Shown here in pieces: positions 23,473 to 31,488 of a DNA stretch of 64,000 nucleotides. The stretch comes from Tersicoccus sp. Bi-70 (GTDB taxonomy: Bacteria > Actinomycetota > Actinomycetes > Actinomycetales > Micrococcaceae): contig NZ_MIEU01000011.1 of assembly GCF_001968825.1 (NCBI RefSeq), positions 186,001 to 250,000 on the forward strand, given 5' to 3'. Position numbers and translations under genes: made by a program. The notes under the pieces were generated by a model, which saw only the letters and a list, made by a program, of their open reading frames with translations, did not search any database and was not told the DNA's origin. How positions within the stretch are numbered: position 1 is the first letter of the stretch; every line of letters starts with the position of its first letter.

Positions 23473-25701
23473 CTATTGACGAGCCGGCGCCTGGTTCGCT
23501 GGCGGCTCCGCCGCGGCGTGCCGGCCGGACGGGCGCGAGAGCCGGCCCGGCCACCAGATGGCCGGCCCGATCTGGTACGTCAGCGCCGGGACCAGCAGGG
23601 TGCGGACGACGAAGGTGTCGAGCAGCACGCCGAACGCCACGATGAACGCGATCTGCAGCAGGAACAGCACCGGGATCACCGCAAGTGCCGCGAACGTCGC
23701 CGCCAGCACCACGCCGGCGGACGTGATGACGCCGCCCGTCACCGCGAGCCCGCGCAGGATGCCCGGCCGGGTGCCGTGTCGCAACGACTCCTCCCGCACC
23801 CGCGTCATGAGGAAGATGTTGTAGTCGATCCCCAGCGCCACCAGGAACACGAAGCCGAACAGCGGCACGGACGGGTCCGCACCCGGCAGGTTGAGCACCT
23901 GGTTGAACACCACCGCGGAGACGCCGAGCGCCGTCGCGAAGGAGATCACCGTGGTGAGGATGAGCAGCACCGGGGCCAGCACCGATCGCAGCAGCAGCAT
24001 CAGGATCAGCAGGATCACCACCAGGGTGATCGGGATGATCAGCGTCCGGTCGTGGATCGACGTGTCGTTGGTGTCGATCGCCGTCGCCGTCTCGCCGCCG
24101 ACGAGGGCGAATCCGGCCATGTCGGAGCGCAGGGAGCGCACCGTGCTCTCGGCGGCGGCACTGTCCGCCGGATCGGTCAGGGTGGCCTGGAGGAGCACGT
24201 CGCCGTCCGCGACCGTCGGAGCCGGCGCCGGCGTGCCGGGCCGCCCGACCGCGCCGATGCCCCGCTCCGTCACCGGCGCGGAACCCGACGGCGAGTCGGC
24301 GCTGGTCACGGTCACGGCGTCGACGCCGTCGTTGGCCAGCAGCACGTCCGCCGCGCGCTGCAGGTCCCCGCGGGCGACTATCACCGAGGCGGGCGAACCG
24401 GAGCCGCCGGGGAAGTGCTCGGCGAGAGCCTTCTGTCCGTCGCGTGCGTCCGAGGTGCCGATCACCAGGTCGCTCTGCGGGACACCGTCCGCGCGCAGGC
24501 CGGTGATGCCGGCGGCCCCGGCGAGCAGCAGGACGACGCAGGTGATCCACACCGTCCGCGGCCGGCGGGCGACGAGCCGGCCCACCCGGGCGTAGAGGCC
24601 GCGCGGGTCGATCGCGTTGTGCCGGTGCTCCGGCTCGTACCTCGGCCGGCGCGGCCAGTACGCGGCGCGGCCGAAGGCGAACAGCAGGGCAGGCAGCAGG
24701 GTGAGGGCGGCCAGCATGGAGAAGACGATGCCGAGGGCGGCAACCGGTCCGAGCGACTTGTTCGAGTTCAGGTCCGAGAGCAGCAGGCACAGCAGGCCCG
24801 CGATCACGGTTCCCCCGGAGGCGGCGATCGGCTCGACGGCGCTGCGCCAGGCCGCGAGCGTGGCGGCCCCCTTGTCCGGATTGGACCGCAGCTCCTCCCG
24901 ATAGCGGGCGGTGTAGAGCAGCGAGTAGTCCGTCGCCGCGCCGATCACGAGGATGAACAGGATGCCCTGGGTCTGGCCGGTGAGGGTGAGGATGCCGGCC
25001 TTCGCCAGCCACCACACCACCAGCAGGGCGACACAGAGGGCGAACATGCTGGTGGCGAGCACGGCCACCGGCAGCAGCAGGGACCGGTCGACGATGACGA
25101 GGATGACGAGCACCGCGGCCAGGGCGACCAGCAGGAGCACCCCGTCGATGCCGGCGAACGCGCCGACGAGGTCCGCGGTGAACCCGGCCGGCCCGGTGAC
25201 GTGCACGGTCACGCCGTCGGGAGCGGCCTCGGTGAGGCGCTCGCGGATCTGGTCGACGACGTCGGCGATCTCGCCCGAGGAACTGACCGGGACGAAGGCC
25301 TCGACGGCGCGCCCGTCCTCCGAGGGGATCACGGGGGAGACGCCGTCCTCGACGCCGTCGACCTCCGTCAGGCCGGCGACGGCGGTGGTCAGCGCCTGCC
25401 GGTCCTGCGCGGTCAGCGCCCGATCGGCCGTCATGACGGCGACGGCGGGCAGGGCGTCCGAGGAAGTGAAGTCGCCGAGCCGGTTCTGCACCTTCGTGGC
25501 GTCGGCGCTCGCGGGCAGGAAACTCGTCTGGTCGTTGGAGGAGACCTCGTCGACCTTGCCGAAGTACGGTCCGCCGACCCCGGCGGCCACCAGCCAGATC
25601 AGGATCAGCAGCGCCGGGACGACGACGCGGACCACGCGGCCGCCGGGGCGCCAGCCGGTCCCCCTGCTCGTTCGGGTGACGTCCGGTGCTCGCGTGCTCA
25701 T
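23473..25701 (-). CDS. MMPL/RND-type membrane exporter
   Basis: 742-aa RND-superfamily protein with 11-12 membrane helices and two large outer loops. Each half carries the MMPL proton-relay-type motif: GAATDYSLLYTARYREEL in the first and LGIDYNIFLMTRVREE in the second. Actinobacterial members move lipids or hydrophobic drugs across the membrane. The ATG at 25701 (MSTRAPD) is preferred; an extension to 25782 would enter the MarR control region. The divergent MarR gene is the probable regulator. Confidence 0.92.
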   Translation of the reverse strand: MSTRAPDVTRTSRGTGWRPGGRVVRVVVPALLILIWLVAAGVGGPYFGKVDEVSSNDQTSFLPASADATKVQNRLGDFTSSDALPAVAVMTADRALTAQDRQALTTAVAGLTEVDGVEDGVSPVIPSEDGRAVEAFVPVSSSGEIADVVDQIRERLTEAAPDGVTVHVTGPAGFTADLVGAFAGIDGVLLLVALAAVLVILVIVDRSLLLPVAVLATSMFALCVALLVVWWLAKAGILTLTGQTQGILFILVIGAATDYSLLYTARYREELRSNPDKGAATLAAWRSAVEPIAASGGTVIAGLLCLLLSDLNSNKSLGPVAALGIVFSMLAALTLLPALLFAFGRAAYWPRRPRYEPEHRHNAIDPRGLYARVGRLVARRPRTVWITCVVLLLAGAAGITGLRADGVPQSDLVIGTSDARDGQKALAEHFPGGSGSPASVIVARGDLQRAADVLLANDGVDAVTVTSADSPSGSAPVTERGIGAVGRPGTPAPAPTVADGDVLLQATLTDPADSAAAESTVRSLRSDMAGFALVGGETATAIDTNDTSIHDRTLIIPITLVVILLILMLLLRSVLAPVLLILTTVISFATALGVSAVVFNQVLNLPGADPSVPLFGFVFLVALGIDYNIFLMTRVREESLRHGTRPGILRGLAVTGGVITSAGVVLAATFAALAVIPVLFLLQIAFIVAFGVLLDTFVVRTLLVPALTYQIGPAIWWPGRLSRPSGRHAAAEPPANQAPARQ

Positions 25702-25733
25702 CGTTCTGCTCTCTCGTCGACCTCGTCTGATCT

Positions 25734-25762
25734 CTCGCCAAGCTAGCAAATCGCTCGGCGAG
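25734..25762. promoter_or_regulatory. inverted repeat in MMPL-marR control region, possible MarR operator
   Basis: CTCGCCAAGC (25734-25743) and GCTCGGCGAG (25753-25762) are inverted with 9 of 10 positions matching, 9-bp spacer TAGCAAATC. It lies between the divergent exporter and MarR genes, 33 bp from the exporter start codon. Operator role is inferred. Confidence 0.5.
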
Positions 25763-25802
25763 ATGGAAGCCCGGCTTACCATGGTCGCCGGAGGTGATGG
25801 CG

Positions 25803-26423
25803 ATGACGGAGCAGGACGCGGAGCTCGATGCCGCTTCGGTCTACCGGCTCGACGCGAGCGACCCGCACGGTCGCCTCGTCGACCGCACGGGCCTGACCAC
25901 CGCGGACGTCGCCCAGATCGACCGGCTGATGGCTGCGGTGGGGCGCCTCAACGACGTCGAACGGCGGATGGCCGACCAGGCCCAGCAGTACATGCGCCTG
26001 AACGCGACGGACATGCGGGCCATCCACTTCCTCGTCGTCGCCGCGTACCGCGACGAAGCCGTCACCCCCGGAGCACTGGCTCGCTACCTGGGCATCGCGA
26101 GCGCGTCCACGACCAAGCTGCTCGACCGGCTCGAGGCCGGCGGCCACATCACCCGTACGGCCCACCCGACGGACCGGCGGTCGCAGGCGGTCCGCGTCAC
26201 TCCACGGACGCAGGAGGCGGCGACGACGACGGTCGGGCGGGTGCAGTCGCGCCGCTACGGGGCGGCGGCGGACCTCACGCCGGACGAGCGGGAGACGGTG
26301 ATCCGGTTCCTCGACGCGACCGCCACGGCGCTCGCCGGACCGGAGGCCGACGCGCCCGGATCCGCTGCGGACCCGAGCCGTGGCGGCGGGCGAGGTCGGC
26401 AGGTGGACGGCCCTGTGCCGTGA
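25803..26423 (+). CDS. MarR family transcriptional regulator
   Basis: 206-aa winged-helix regulator: LNATDMRAIHFLV, LARYLGIASASTTKLLDRLEAGGHITRTAHPTDRRSQAVRVTP (about 60-125) is the MarR DNA-binding helix and wing with the conserved D-RR. The last 30 residues are low-complexity. It is transcribed away from the MMPL exporter and probably represses it until a phenolic or drug ligand binds. GGAGG is 8 nt before the ATG at 25803; GTG 25794 and ATG 25797 are less well spaced. Confidence 0.9.
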   Translation: MTEQDAELDAASVYRLDASDPHGRLVDRTGLTTADVAQIDRLMAAVGRLNDVERRMADQAQQYMRLNATDMRAIHFLVVAAYRDEAVTPGALARYLGIASASTTKLLDRLEAGGHITRTAHPTDRRSQAVRVTPRTQEAATTTVGRVQSRRYGAAADLTPDERETVIRFLDATATALAGPEADAPGSAADPSRGGGRGRQVDGPVP

Positions 26424-26436
26424 GCGCGGCGTGCAC

Positions 26437-26442
26437 TAGCGT
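26437..26442 (+). promoter_or_regulatory. -10 box TAGCGT, leaderless promoter
   Basis: TAGCGT ends 6 nt before the ATG at 26449 (helix-hairpin-helix gene), with no ribosome site between, so the mRNA likely starts at the ATG. Confidence 0.55.
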
Positions 26443-26448
26443 CGGCAC

Positions 26449-26703
26449 ATGAGCACGCCCCTGCCGGTCACCAGCGCCCCCGCTCACCGGGCCCTGACCG
26501 CGCAGGGCATCGCGACGCTCGAACAACTCAGCACCTACCCGGAGGCCTGGGTGGCCTCGCTGCACGGTGTCGGCCCGAAGGCGATGCGCCTGCTGCGCGT
26601 GGCCCTGACCGACGCCGGGTACGGCTTCGCGGCGGGTGCGGAACGCATGCCTTCCGAGGTCGCAGCCGCGACCCCGGTTCTTCAGACAGGAGATCGCACG
26701 TGA
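26449..26703 (+). CDS. small helix-hairpin-helix protein
   Basis: 84 aa. Residues about 15-60 (RALTAQGIATLEQLSTYPEAWV followed by LHGVGPKAMRLLRVAL, given in two parts) form a helix-hairpin-helix like that of RNA polymerase alpha C-terminal domains and DNA-repair proteins, with the hairpin HGVGPKA. It may bind DNA without sequence specificity. The stop codon overlaps the GTG of the epimerase-like gene (GTGA), so they are co-translated, an odd functional pairing. Confidence 0.75.
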   Translation: MSTPLPVTSAPAHRALTAQGIATLEQLSTYPEAWVASLHGVGPKAMRLLRVALTDAGYGFAAGAERMPSEVAAATPVLQTGDRT

Positions 26704-27584
26704 CCCAGGAGACCAGCACGCACTCGGACACCCCGCTGCGGGTGGCGGTGACCGGCTCGTCCGGCAAGCTCGGCGTCGCCGTCGTCGAGGACCTGACCGC
26801 CCACGGGCACCAGGTCATCACCCTGGACCAGGTCAAGCCCGCGGACCCGTCTACCGGTGCCCGCGTCGACCTGACCGACTACGGCCAGACGGTGGACGCC
26901 CTCGGCGGTATCGAGGACCGGTACGACGGGATCGATGCGGTCGTGCACCTGGCCGCACTGCCCTCGGCCGGTCTCGCGCCGGACGTGACGACCTTCGAGA
27001 ACAACATCCTCGCCAGCTACCACGTCTTCCGCGCCGCGTTGCGCCTGGGCATCCGCAACATCGTGCACGCCTCGAGCGAGACCCTGCTCGGCATCCCCTT
27101 CGCGCAGGACCCGCCGTACCTGCCCGTCGACGAGGAGTACCCGGTGCGGCCCGAGTCCACGTACTCGCTGGTCAAGCACCTCGAGGAGACGATGGCGCAC
27201 CAGTTCGTGCGCTGGAACCCGGATCTGAAGATGGTCGGGCTGCGGTTCTCCAACGTGATGGCGGTCGAGGACTACGCCCAGTTCCCGGGCTTCGACGCCG
27301 ATCCGACCTCCCGCGACTGGAACCTGTGGGCCTACATCGACCGGCGCGACGGTGCCCAGGCGGTGCGCAAGGCGCTGACCTGGCAGCACACCGGGTACGA
27401 GACGTTCGTCATCGCCAACGACGACAGCGTGATGTCCCGCAGCAGCGCCGAGCTGGCCGCCACCCGGTTCCCGGACGTGAAGGTCACCAAGGAGCTCGGT
27501 GAGCACGAGAGCCTGCTCTCCAGCGCCAAGGCCAAGCGGCTGTTCGGCTACGCGCCCGAGCACTCCTGGCGCGACCACGTCTGA
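26700..27584 (+). CDS. NAD-dependent epimerase/dehydratase family protein
   Basis: 294-aa extended SDR. The nucleotide-binding motif is VTGSSGKLG near residue 16, and the catalytic YxxxK appears as YSLVK near 159 with a serine pair in HASSETLLG. Extended SDRs epimerise or dehydrate nucleotide sugars or oxidise uronates; similarity in layout to uronate dehydrogenases makes that one possibility. GTG start overlaps the previous stop. No glycan cluster surrounds it. Confidence 0.87.
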   Translation: MTQETSTHSDTPLRVAVTGSSGKLGVAVVEDLTAHGHQVITLDQVKPADPSTGARVDLTDYGQTVDALGGIEDRYDGIDAVVHLAALPSAGLAPDVTTFENNILASYHVFRAALRLGIRNIVHASSETLLGIPFAQDPPYLPVDEEYPVRPESTYSLVKHLEETMAHQFVRWNPDLKMVGLRFSNVMAVEDYAQFPGFDADPTSRDWNLWAYIDRRDGAQAVRKALTWQHTGYETFVIANDDSVMSRSSAELAATRFPDVKVTKELGEHESLLSSAKAKRLFGYAPEHSWRDHV

Positions 27585-27633
27585 GCCCGGTCGGGCGTCG
27601 GAATCGCGTCGACCTGAAACCGATGCAACGGCC

Positions 27634-27707
27634 ACACCGAGTGTGACGGGAGTGGCGCGAGCCAGCCCGTCGGCGTCACAGCCGCCCCACCGGTCCCACT
27701 CGGTGTA
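27634..27707. repeat. inverted repeat between epimerase and VOC genes
   Basis: ACACCGAGTG (27634-27643) and CACTCGGTGT (27698-27707) are perfect inverted 10-bp arms, flanked by GGCC/GCCC, with inner partly paired TGACGG and GCGTCA. It could form a long hairpin acting as a terminator of the upstream pair, or be the remnant of two inverted repeat copies, since the arms share similarity beyond 10 bp. Confidence 0.5.
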
Positions 27708-27736
27708 GCCCTTGGTCCCGGTGGCGCGGCCGGGCG

Positions 27737-27742
27737 TAGCCT
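27737..27742 (+). promoter_or_regulatory. -10 box TAGCCT, leaderless promoter
   Basis: TAGCCT ends 7 nt before the ATG at 27750 (VOC gene); no ribosome site present. Confidence 0.5.
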
Positions 27743-27749
27743 CCGAGCC

Positions 27750-28430
27750 ATGCTGATCACCGAGGTGGCCACCACCGTCACCGATCTGGACGAGGCGGAG
27801 GGGTTCTGGCGTCACGTGCTGCGGCTGCCGGTCGACCGGGTCGACGGCGCCCTGCACGTGAGCGTGGGCACGACGTCGCTGACACTGGAGCTGCGGCCCG
27901 ACGGCCCGGTCGCCGACCACCTCGCGCTCGCGATCCCCGCCGACGCGTTCGACGCCGCCCGGCGCTGGCTGACCGAACGATGCGACCTGCTCGACCGGGA
28001 TGGCCAGGACGAGTTCGACGGGCCGCCGGGCTGGGACAGCCGCTCCCTCTACTTCGTCGGGCCGTCGGGGGCGGTCCTCGAACTGATCGCCCGCCGCCGG
28101 CTGCCCGACCGGGCAGGGAGCGCGCCCTTCGGGCCGGAGTACCTGCTCGGCATCAGTGAGGTGGGCATCGCGGTGCCCGATGTGCCCGCCGCCGTCCGTA
28201 CGCTCGCCGAGACGGCCGGCCTCACCCCGTTCGCCGGCACCGAGGGACCTGACTTCGCCGCCGTCGGGGACGACCACGGCCTGCTCATCCTCGCCGAGGA
28301 GGGCCGCCCCTGGCTTCCCACCCGCGATCGGCGCGCCGTCGCGGCACCGTCGACCATCCGGGTGGACCGCGACGAGCCCGGGGTGAGCGCCGTGACCGTG
28401 AGGCTCGGCGCCGCGACGGTCGTCGCCTGA
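27750..28430 (+). CDS. VOC (glyoxalase-like) two-domain protein
   Basis: 226 aa with two vicinal-oxygen-chelate units: TEVATTVTDLDEAEGFWRHVL at the N-terminus and ISEVGIAVPDVPAAVRTLAE from about 130. The first unit ends with LYFVGPSGAVLELI. VOC proteins bind a metal or a small ligand and include dioxygenases, isomerases and antibiotic-binding proteins; too little is distinctive to choose. Single gene with its own promoter. Confidence 0.83.
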   Translation: MLITEVATTVTDLDEAEGFWRHVLRLPVDRVDGALHVSVGTTSLTLELRPDGPVADHLALAIPADAFDAARRWLTERCDLLDRDGQDEFDGPPGWDSRSLYFVGPSGAVLELIARRRLPDRAGSAPFGPEYLLGISEVGIAVPDVPAAVRTLAETAGLTPFAGTEGPDFAAVGDDHGLLILAEEGRPWLPTRDRRAVAAPSTIRVDRDEPGVSAVTVRLGAATVVA

Positions 28431-28552
28431 CGTGTGAGCCGTCCCGCCGGACTGGTCACCGTTGGGCGGATCGCCGTACCGGCGGCAGGATGGGCGGAGG
28501 GTCGGGTGCCGCTTGGCGCCCGGTCACCGTCCACCCACCGAAGGAGCCCACC

Positions 28553-28837
28553 GTGGCCGTTTTCGCCGTCACCTACCGCTACGCCGACGACACCGCCCGC
28601 CTCGACGAGCACCGGCCGTCCCACCGGGCCTTCCTGCGCGGGCTGCACGAGCAGGGCCGCCTGCGACTGTCCGGACCGACCGACAGCGGCGCCACCGCCC
28701 TGATCATCATGGAGGCCGACAGTGCCGAGGCCGTCGAGACCGACCTGGATCAGGACCCGTTCCGGCTCGAGGGCCTCATCGCCGAGCGCACCGTCCAGCC
28801 CTGGACCATCGTGATCGGCAGCCTCGACACCGAGTGA
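28553..28837 (+). CDS. YCII family protein
   Basis: 94-aa YciI-like protein of the ferredoxin-like (dimeric alpha-beta barrel) fold: VFAVTYRYADD, the conserved His-Arg block DEHRPSHRAFLRGLHEQGRL and the acidic DQDPF segment match the family. Some members are dehydrochlorinase or muconolactone-isomerase-like; this one is unassigned. The GTG at 28553 is right behind AAGGAGCCCACC, so the longer frame from 28490 is rejected. Confidence 0.86.
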   Translation: MAVFAVTYRYADDTARLDEHRPSHRAFLRGLHEQGRLRLSGPTDSGATALIIMEADSAEAVETDLDQDPFRLEGLIAERTVQPWTIVIGSLDTE

Positions 28838-28941
28838 GCCGGCCCGGCCGGCACTGACCGTCCCGCGTCGGCCCGCCCGCCGCGCCGTCGATGGCCCCGG
28901 AACGCCTCCCGCCGCGTGCCGGAGTGGGCCGCGGCGAAATC

Positions 28942-28947
28942 TAGAAT
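28942..28947 (+). promoter_or_regulatory. -10 box TAGAAT, leaderless promoter of GntR gene
   Basis: TAGAAT is the best -10 hexamer in the window and ends 7 nt before the ATG at 28955. GAGGA lies only 2 nt before that ATG, too near to act as a normal ribosome site. Confidence 0.6.
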
Positions 28948-28954
28948 GAGGACC

Positions 28955-29677
28955 ATGGCGCTGCAGAAGTTCGAACCCGGCACGTCCCTGGCGAACCAGG
29001 TCTTCGACGCCATCCACGAGGGCATCATGAAGGGTGACCTCCCCGCCGGGTACCGGCTGCGGATCCGGGATCTGGCCGAGGAGCTGGGCACCAGCGTCAT
29101 GCCGGTCCGGGAGGCGATCAATCGACTCGAGGAGGCCGGCCTGGCCGAGAAGGTTCCCTACAAGGGGGCCGTGGTCAAGGGGCTGAGCCTGGAGGAACTC
29201 CTCGACGTCTACGACGTCCGCCGCCTGCTCGAGGTCGAGGCGGCGCGTCTGGGGGCCGCACGGGTGTCGACCGCTGACGTCGACCGGATGCGGCAGCACT
29301 ACCGAGCCATGTGCCAGGCGCTCGAGGAGGGCCGGGTCGTCACCCTCCTGGACCATGACGAGGAATTGCTGAGCATCCTCTATGCCGCCTCCGGCAACCG
29401 CGTCATCGTCGACACGATCCGGACGCTCTGGCGTCGTTGCCGTCCCTACAAGATCGTCGGTGCTCGCAACACGCTCGAAGCCGGGGACCCCGCGATCCTG
29501 TCGGCCTTCCAGGAACGTCTGATCGAGGCGGTCGCCGGGCAGGACGCCGACGCCGCCGCCGACATCAACAACCAGTCCCTGGTCAGCGCCACGGACCGCA
29601 TCCGGGACGCGCTGCTGCGCTCGGAGTCCTCGCACAGCCGCGTCGACGGAGCTGCTTCGCCGGCACACGTCCGCTGA
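28955..29677 (+). CDS. GntR family (FadR subfamily) regulator
   Basis: 240-aa regulator. The N-terminal winged helix (about 10-75: NQVFDAIHEGIMKG, IRDLAEELGTSVMPVREAINRLEEAGL) is followed by an FCD ligand-binding domain of helices (VYDVRRLLEVEAARL, DHDEELLSILYAASGNRVI). It precedes and is co-directional with the MFS-oxidase-lyase-dehydrogenase cluster and most likely controls it. A TGTGATCACA palindrome lies 65 bp after its stop. Confidence 0.9.
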   Translation: MALQKFEPGTSLANQVFDAIHEGIMKGDLPAGYRLRIRDLAEELGTSVMPVREAINRLEEAGLAEKVPYKGAVVKGLSLEELLDVYDVRRLLEVEAARLGAARVSTADVDRMRQHYRAMCQALEEGRVVTLLDHDEELLSILYAASGNRVIVDTIRTLWRRCRPYKIVGARNTLEAGDPAILSAFQERLIEAVAGQDADAAADINNQSLVSATDRIRDALLRSESSHSRVDGAASPAHVR

Positions 29678-29741
29678 CATCGCCACCCGAGATGACCGAT
29701 GAGTGGATCAGCGCCGTCTTCGTTTCGCCTCTTGTGTGATC

Positions 29742-29751
29742 TGTGATCACA
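29742..29751. promoter_or_regulatory. palindrome TGTGATCACA, possible GntR operator
   Basis: Perfect 10-bp palindrome preceded directly by a second GTGTGATC copy (29734-29741), within the 265-bp region between the GntR gene and the catabolic operon it should control. It fits the dyad size of FadR-type operators. Confidence 0.45.
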
Positions 29752-29942
29752 TGCGTACGATGAGACCCATCCCACACTCCGACCACTCGCGCGGCTCTCA
29801 CCCGTCGGTGGAGTGCTGCAGCACCGGGGAAGCGTGGACGGGCGCAGCTCGGGGGAGGGGCCGCGGTCCAACTGATGCAGACAGGAGCCTCCTCATCCAC
29901 GAGGGGGCGGCGACCACCACTCCACAGAAACGGATCAGTGTC

Positions 29943-31357
29943 ATGGAAGTGAATCGACCCGGAAGTACCGTCGGCGTGGCGACCGCCGCCGGCTCGACGA
30001 CAACGCCCCAGTTCAAGCAGCGCTTCATGGTCCGGCTGATCGCCGTGCTCATCGGCGGCATGGTGCTCGACGGCTACATCCTCGGCATCCTGGGCCCCAT
30101 CACCGGGCTCATCCGCGAGGACGTCAATCTCGACGACATCTGGATCGGACTCATCGCCGCGGGTCCCCTCTTCGGCATCTTCATCGGGTCACCCCTGGCC
30201 GGCTGGGCCACCGACAAGTTCGGTCGCAAGCCGATGTTCATCCTCGACATGGGGTTGTTCACGGTGGCCTCGGCGCTCCAGTTCTTCGTGACGTCGGGCG
30301 AGGGAGCAGCGATCCAGCTGTTCCTCATCCGGCTCGCGATGGGCATCGCGATCGGGGGGGAGTACGCGATCGGGTGGCCGCTGCTGTCCGAGTTCGCGCC
30401 GCCCAAGCTGCGCGGACGCCTGCTGGGCGTGACCGTGGTCGCCTGGTACGTCGGCTTCATGATCGCCTTCATCGTCGGCACGCTCCTGCAGCAGATGGGC
30501 GTGCCGTGGCGGGTGATCATCGGCACCAGCACGCTGCTCGCACTCGTCCTGTTCGTCGCCCGGCTCGGCCTGCCGGAATCGCCGAGCTGGCTGATCACCA
30601 AGGGCCGCCGCGACGAGGCCCTCACCATCGCCCGCCGCTACGTGGAGTCGACGGAGATGCACGAGAGCATCACCCAGGAGATCGACCTCCGGCTCATCCG
30701 GGAGGAGCAGGCCGCCCGGGACAAGACGCAGCTGAAGAACGCGTCCTTCGCGACCCTGTTCTCGCCGCAGTACTGGCGGGCCACCCTCTTCACCGCGGGA
30801 TTCTGGTTCTGCGCGGTCACGCCGTACTTCGCGATCGCCACCTTCGCCGTCGAGGTGCTCAAGAACTACGGCCTCGACAACACGTGGGCCAGCGGCGTGG
30901 GGCTGTCCGCGCTGGCGGCTGCCGGCGTCGTCACGAGCGTCCTCCTCGTCGACAAGGTGGGCCGGCGCGTCCTGACCGTGCCCACGCAGTGGTCGCGACG
31001 GGCCTGCTGCTCATCATCGGCCTGTGGTCGGGCGCGCCGTCCTGGCTCGTGCTCGTCCTGTTCCTGACGTTCTCGTTCGTCAACGCGATGTACAACACGC
31101 TCACGCAGATCTACCCGTCGGAGCTGTTCCCGAGCGAGGTGCGCGGCATCGGCATGGGCTTCGCCGCCGCCGTCAGCCGGATCGGCGCCGCTCTCGGGAC
31201 CTTCGCGCTGCCGTGGTCGATCACGAACCTCGGAGCCGGCACGACCATGGTCATCGCGGCCGGCCTCGCCCTCGTCGGTGCGCTGCTCTCGCAGTGGCTC
31301 GCCCCCGAGACGAAGGGCAAGTCCCTGGCCGAGACGGCCCAGGGCTTCTCCCACTGA
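29943..31357 (+). pseudogene. MFS transporter gene with single-base frameshift
   Basis: Would encode a 471-aa 12-helix importer of the sugar/aromatic-acid type: helix 1 MVLDGYILGILG, loop GWATDKFGRKPMF, motif GIAIGGEYAIGWPLLSEFAPPKLRGR. At about 30989 the reading frame breaks: the first part runs to VLTVPTQ and then out of frame to a stop at 31067, while the rest (VVATGLLLIIGLWSG to the end at 31357) continues in the -1 frame. Inserting one G into CAGTGG to give CAGGTGG restores the whole protein. No slippery heptamer is present, so this is a mutation or a base-calling error rather than programmed shifting. Confidence 0.88.
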
Positions 31358-31488
31358 ATCCACTGAACTCACTCGATCCGACGGCGCCGCGGGAGCCGGA
31401 CACCCCCGTGGCGCCGTCGGATCGACCCGATCGACCGATGTCGCCGTCCCGGCGGCCGGTCCACGAGCCAGAGAAGGACGAGCAGTTC

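Noticed and set aside
30980-31000. Programmed -1 ribosomal frameshift in the MFS gene
   Set aside because: No X-XXY-YYZ slippery heptamer at the junction, and a transporter has no need for a shorter product; a lost G is simpler.
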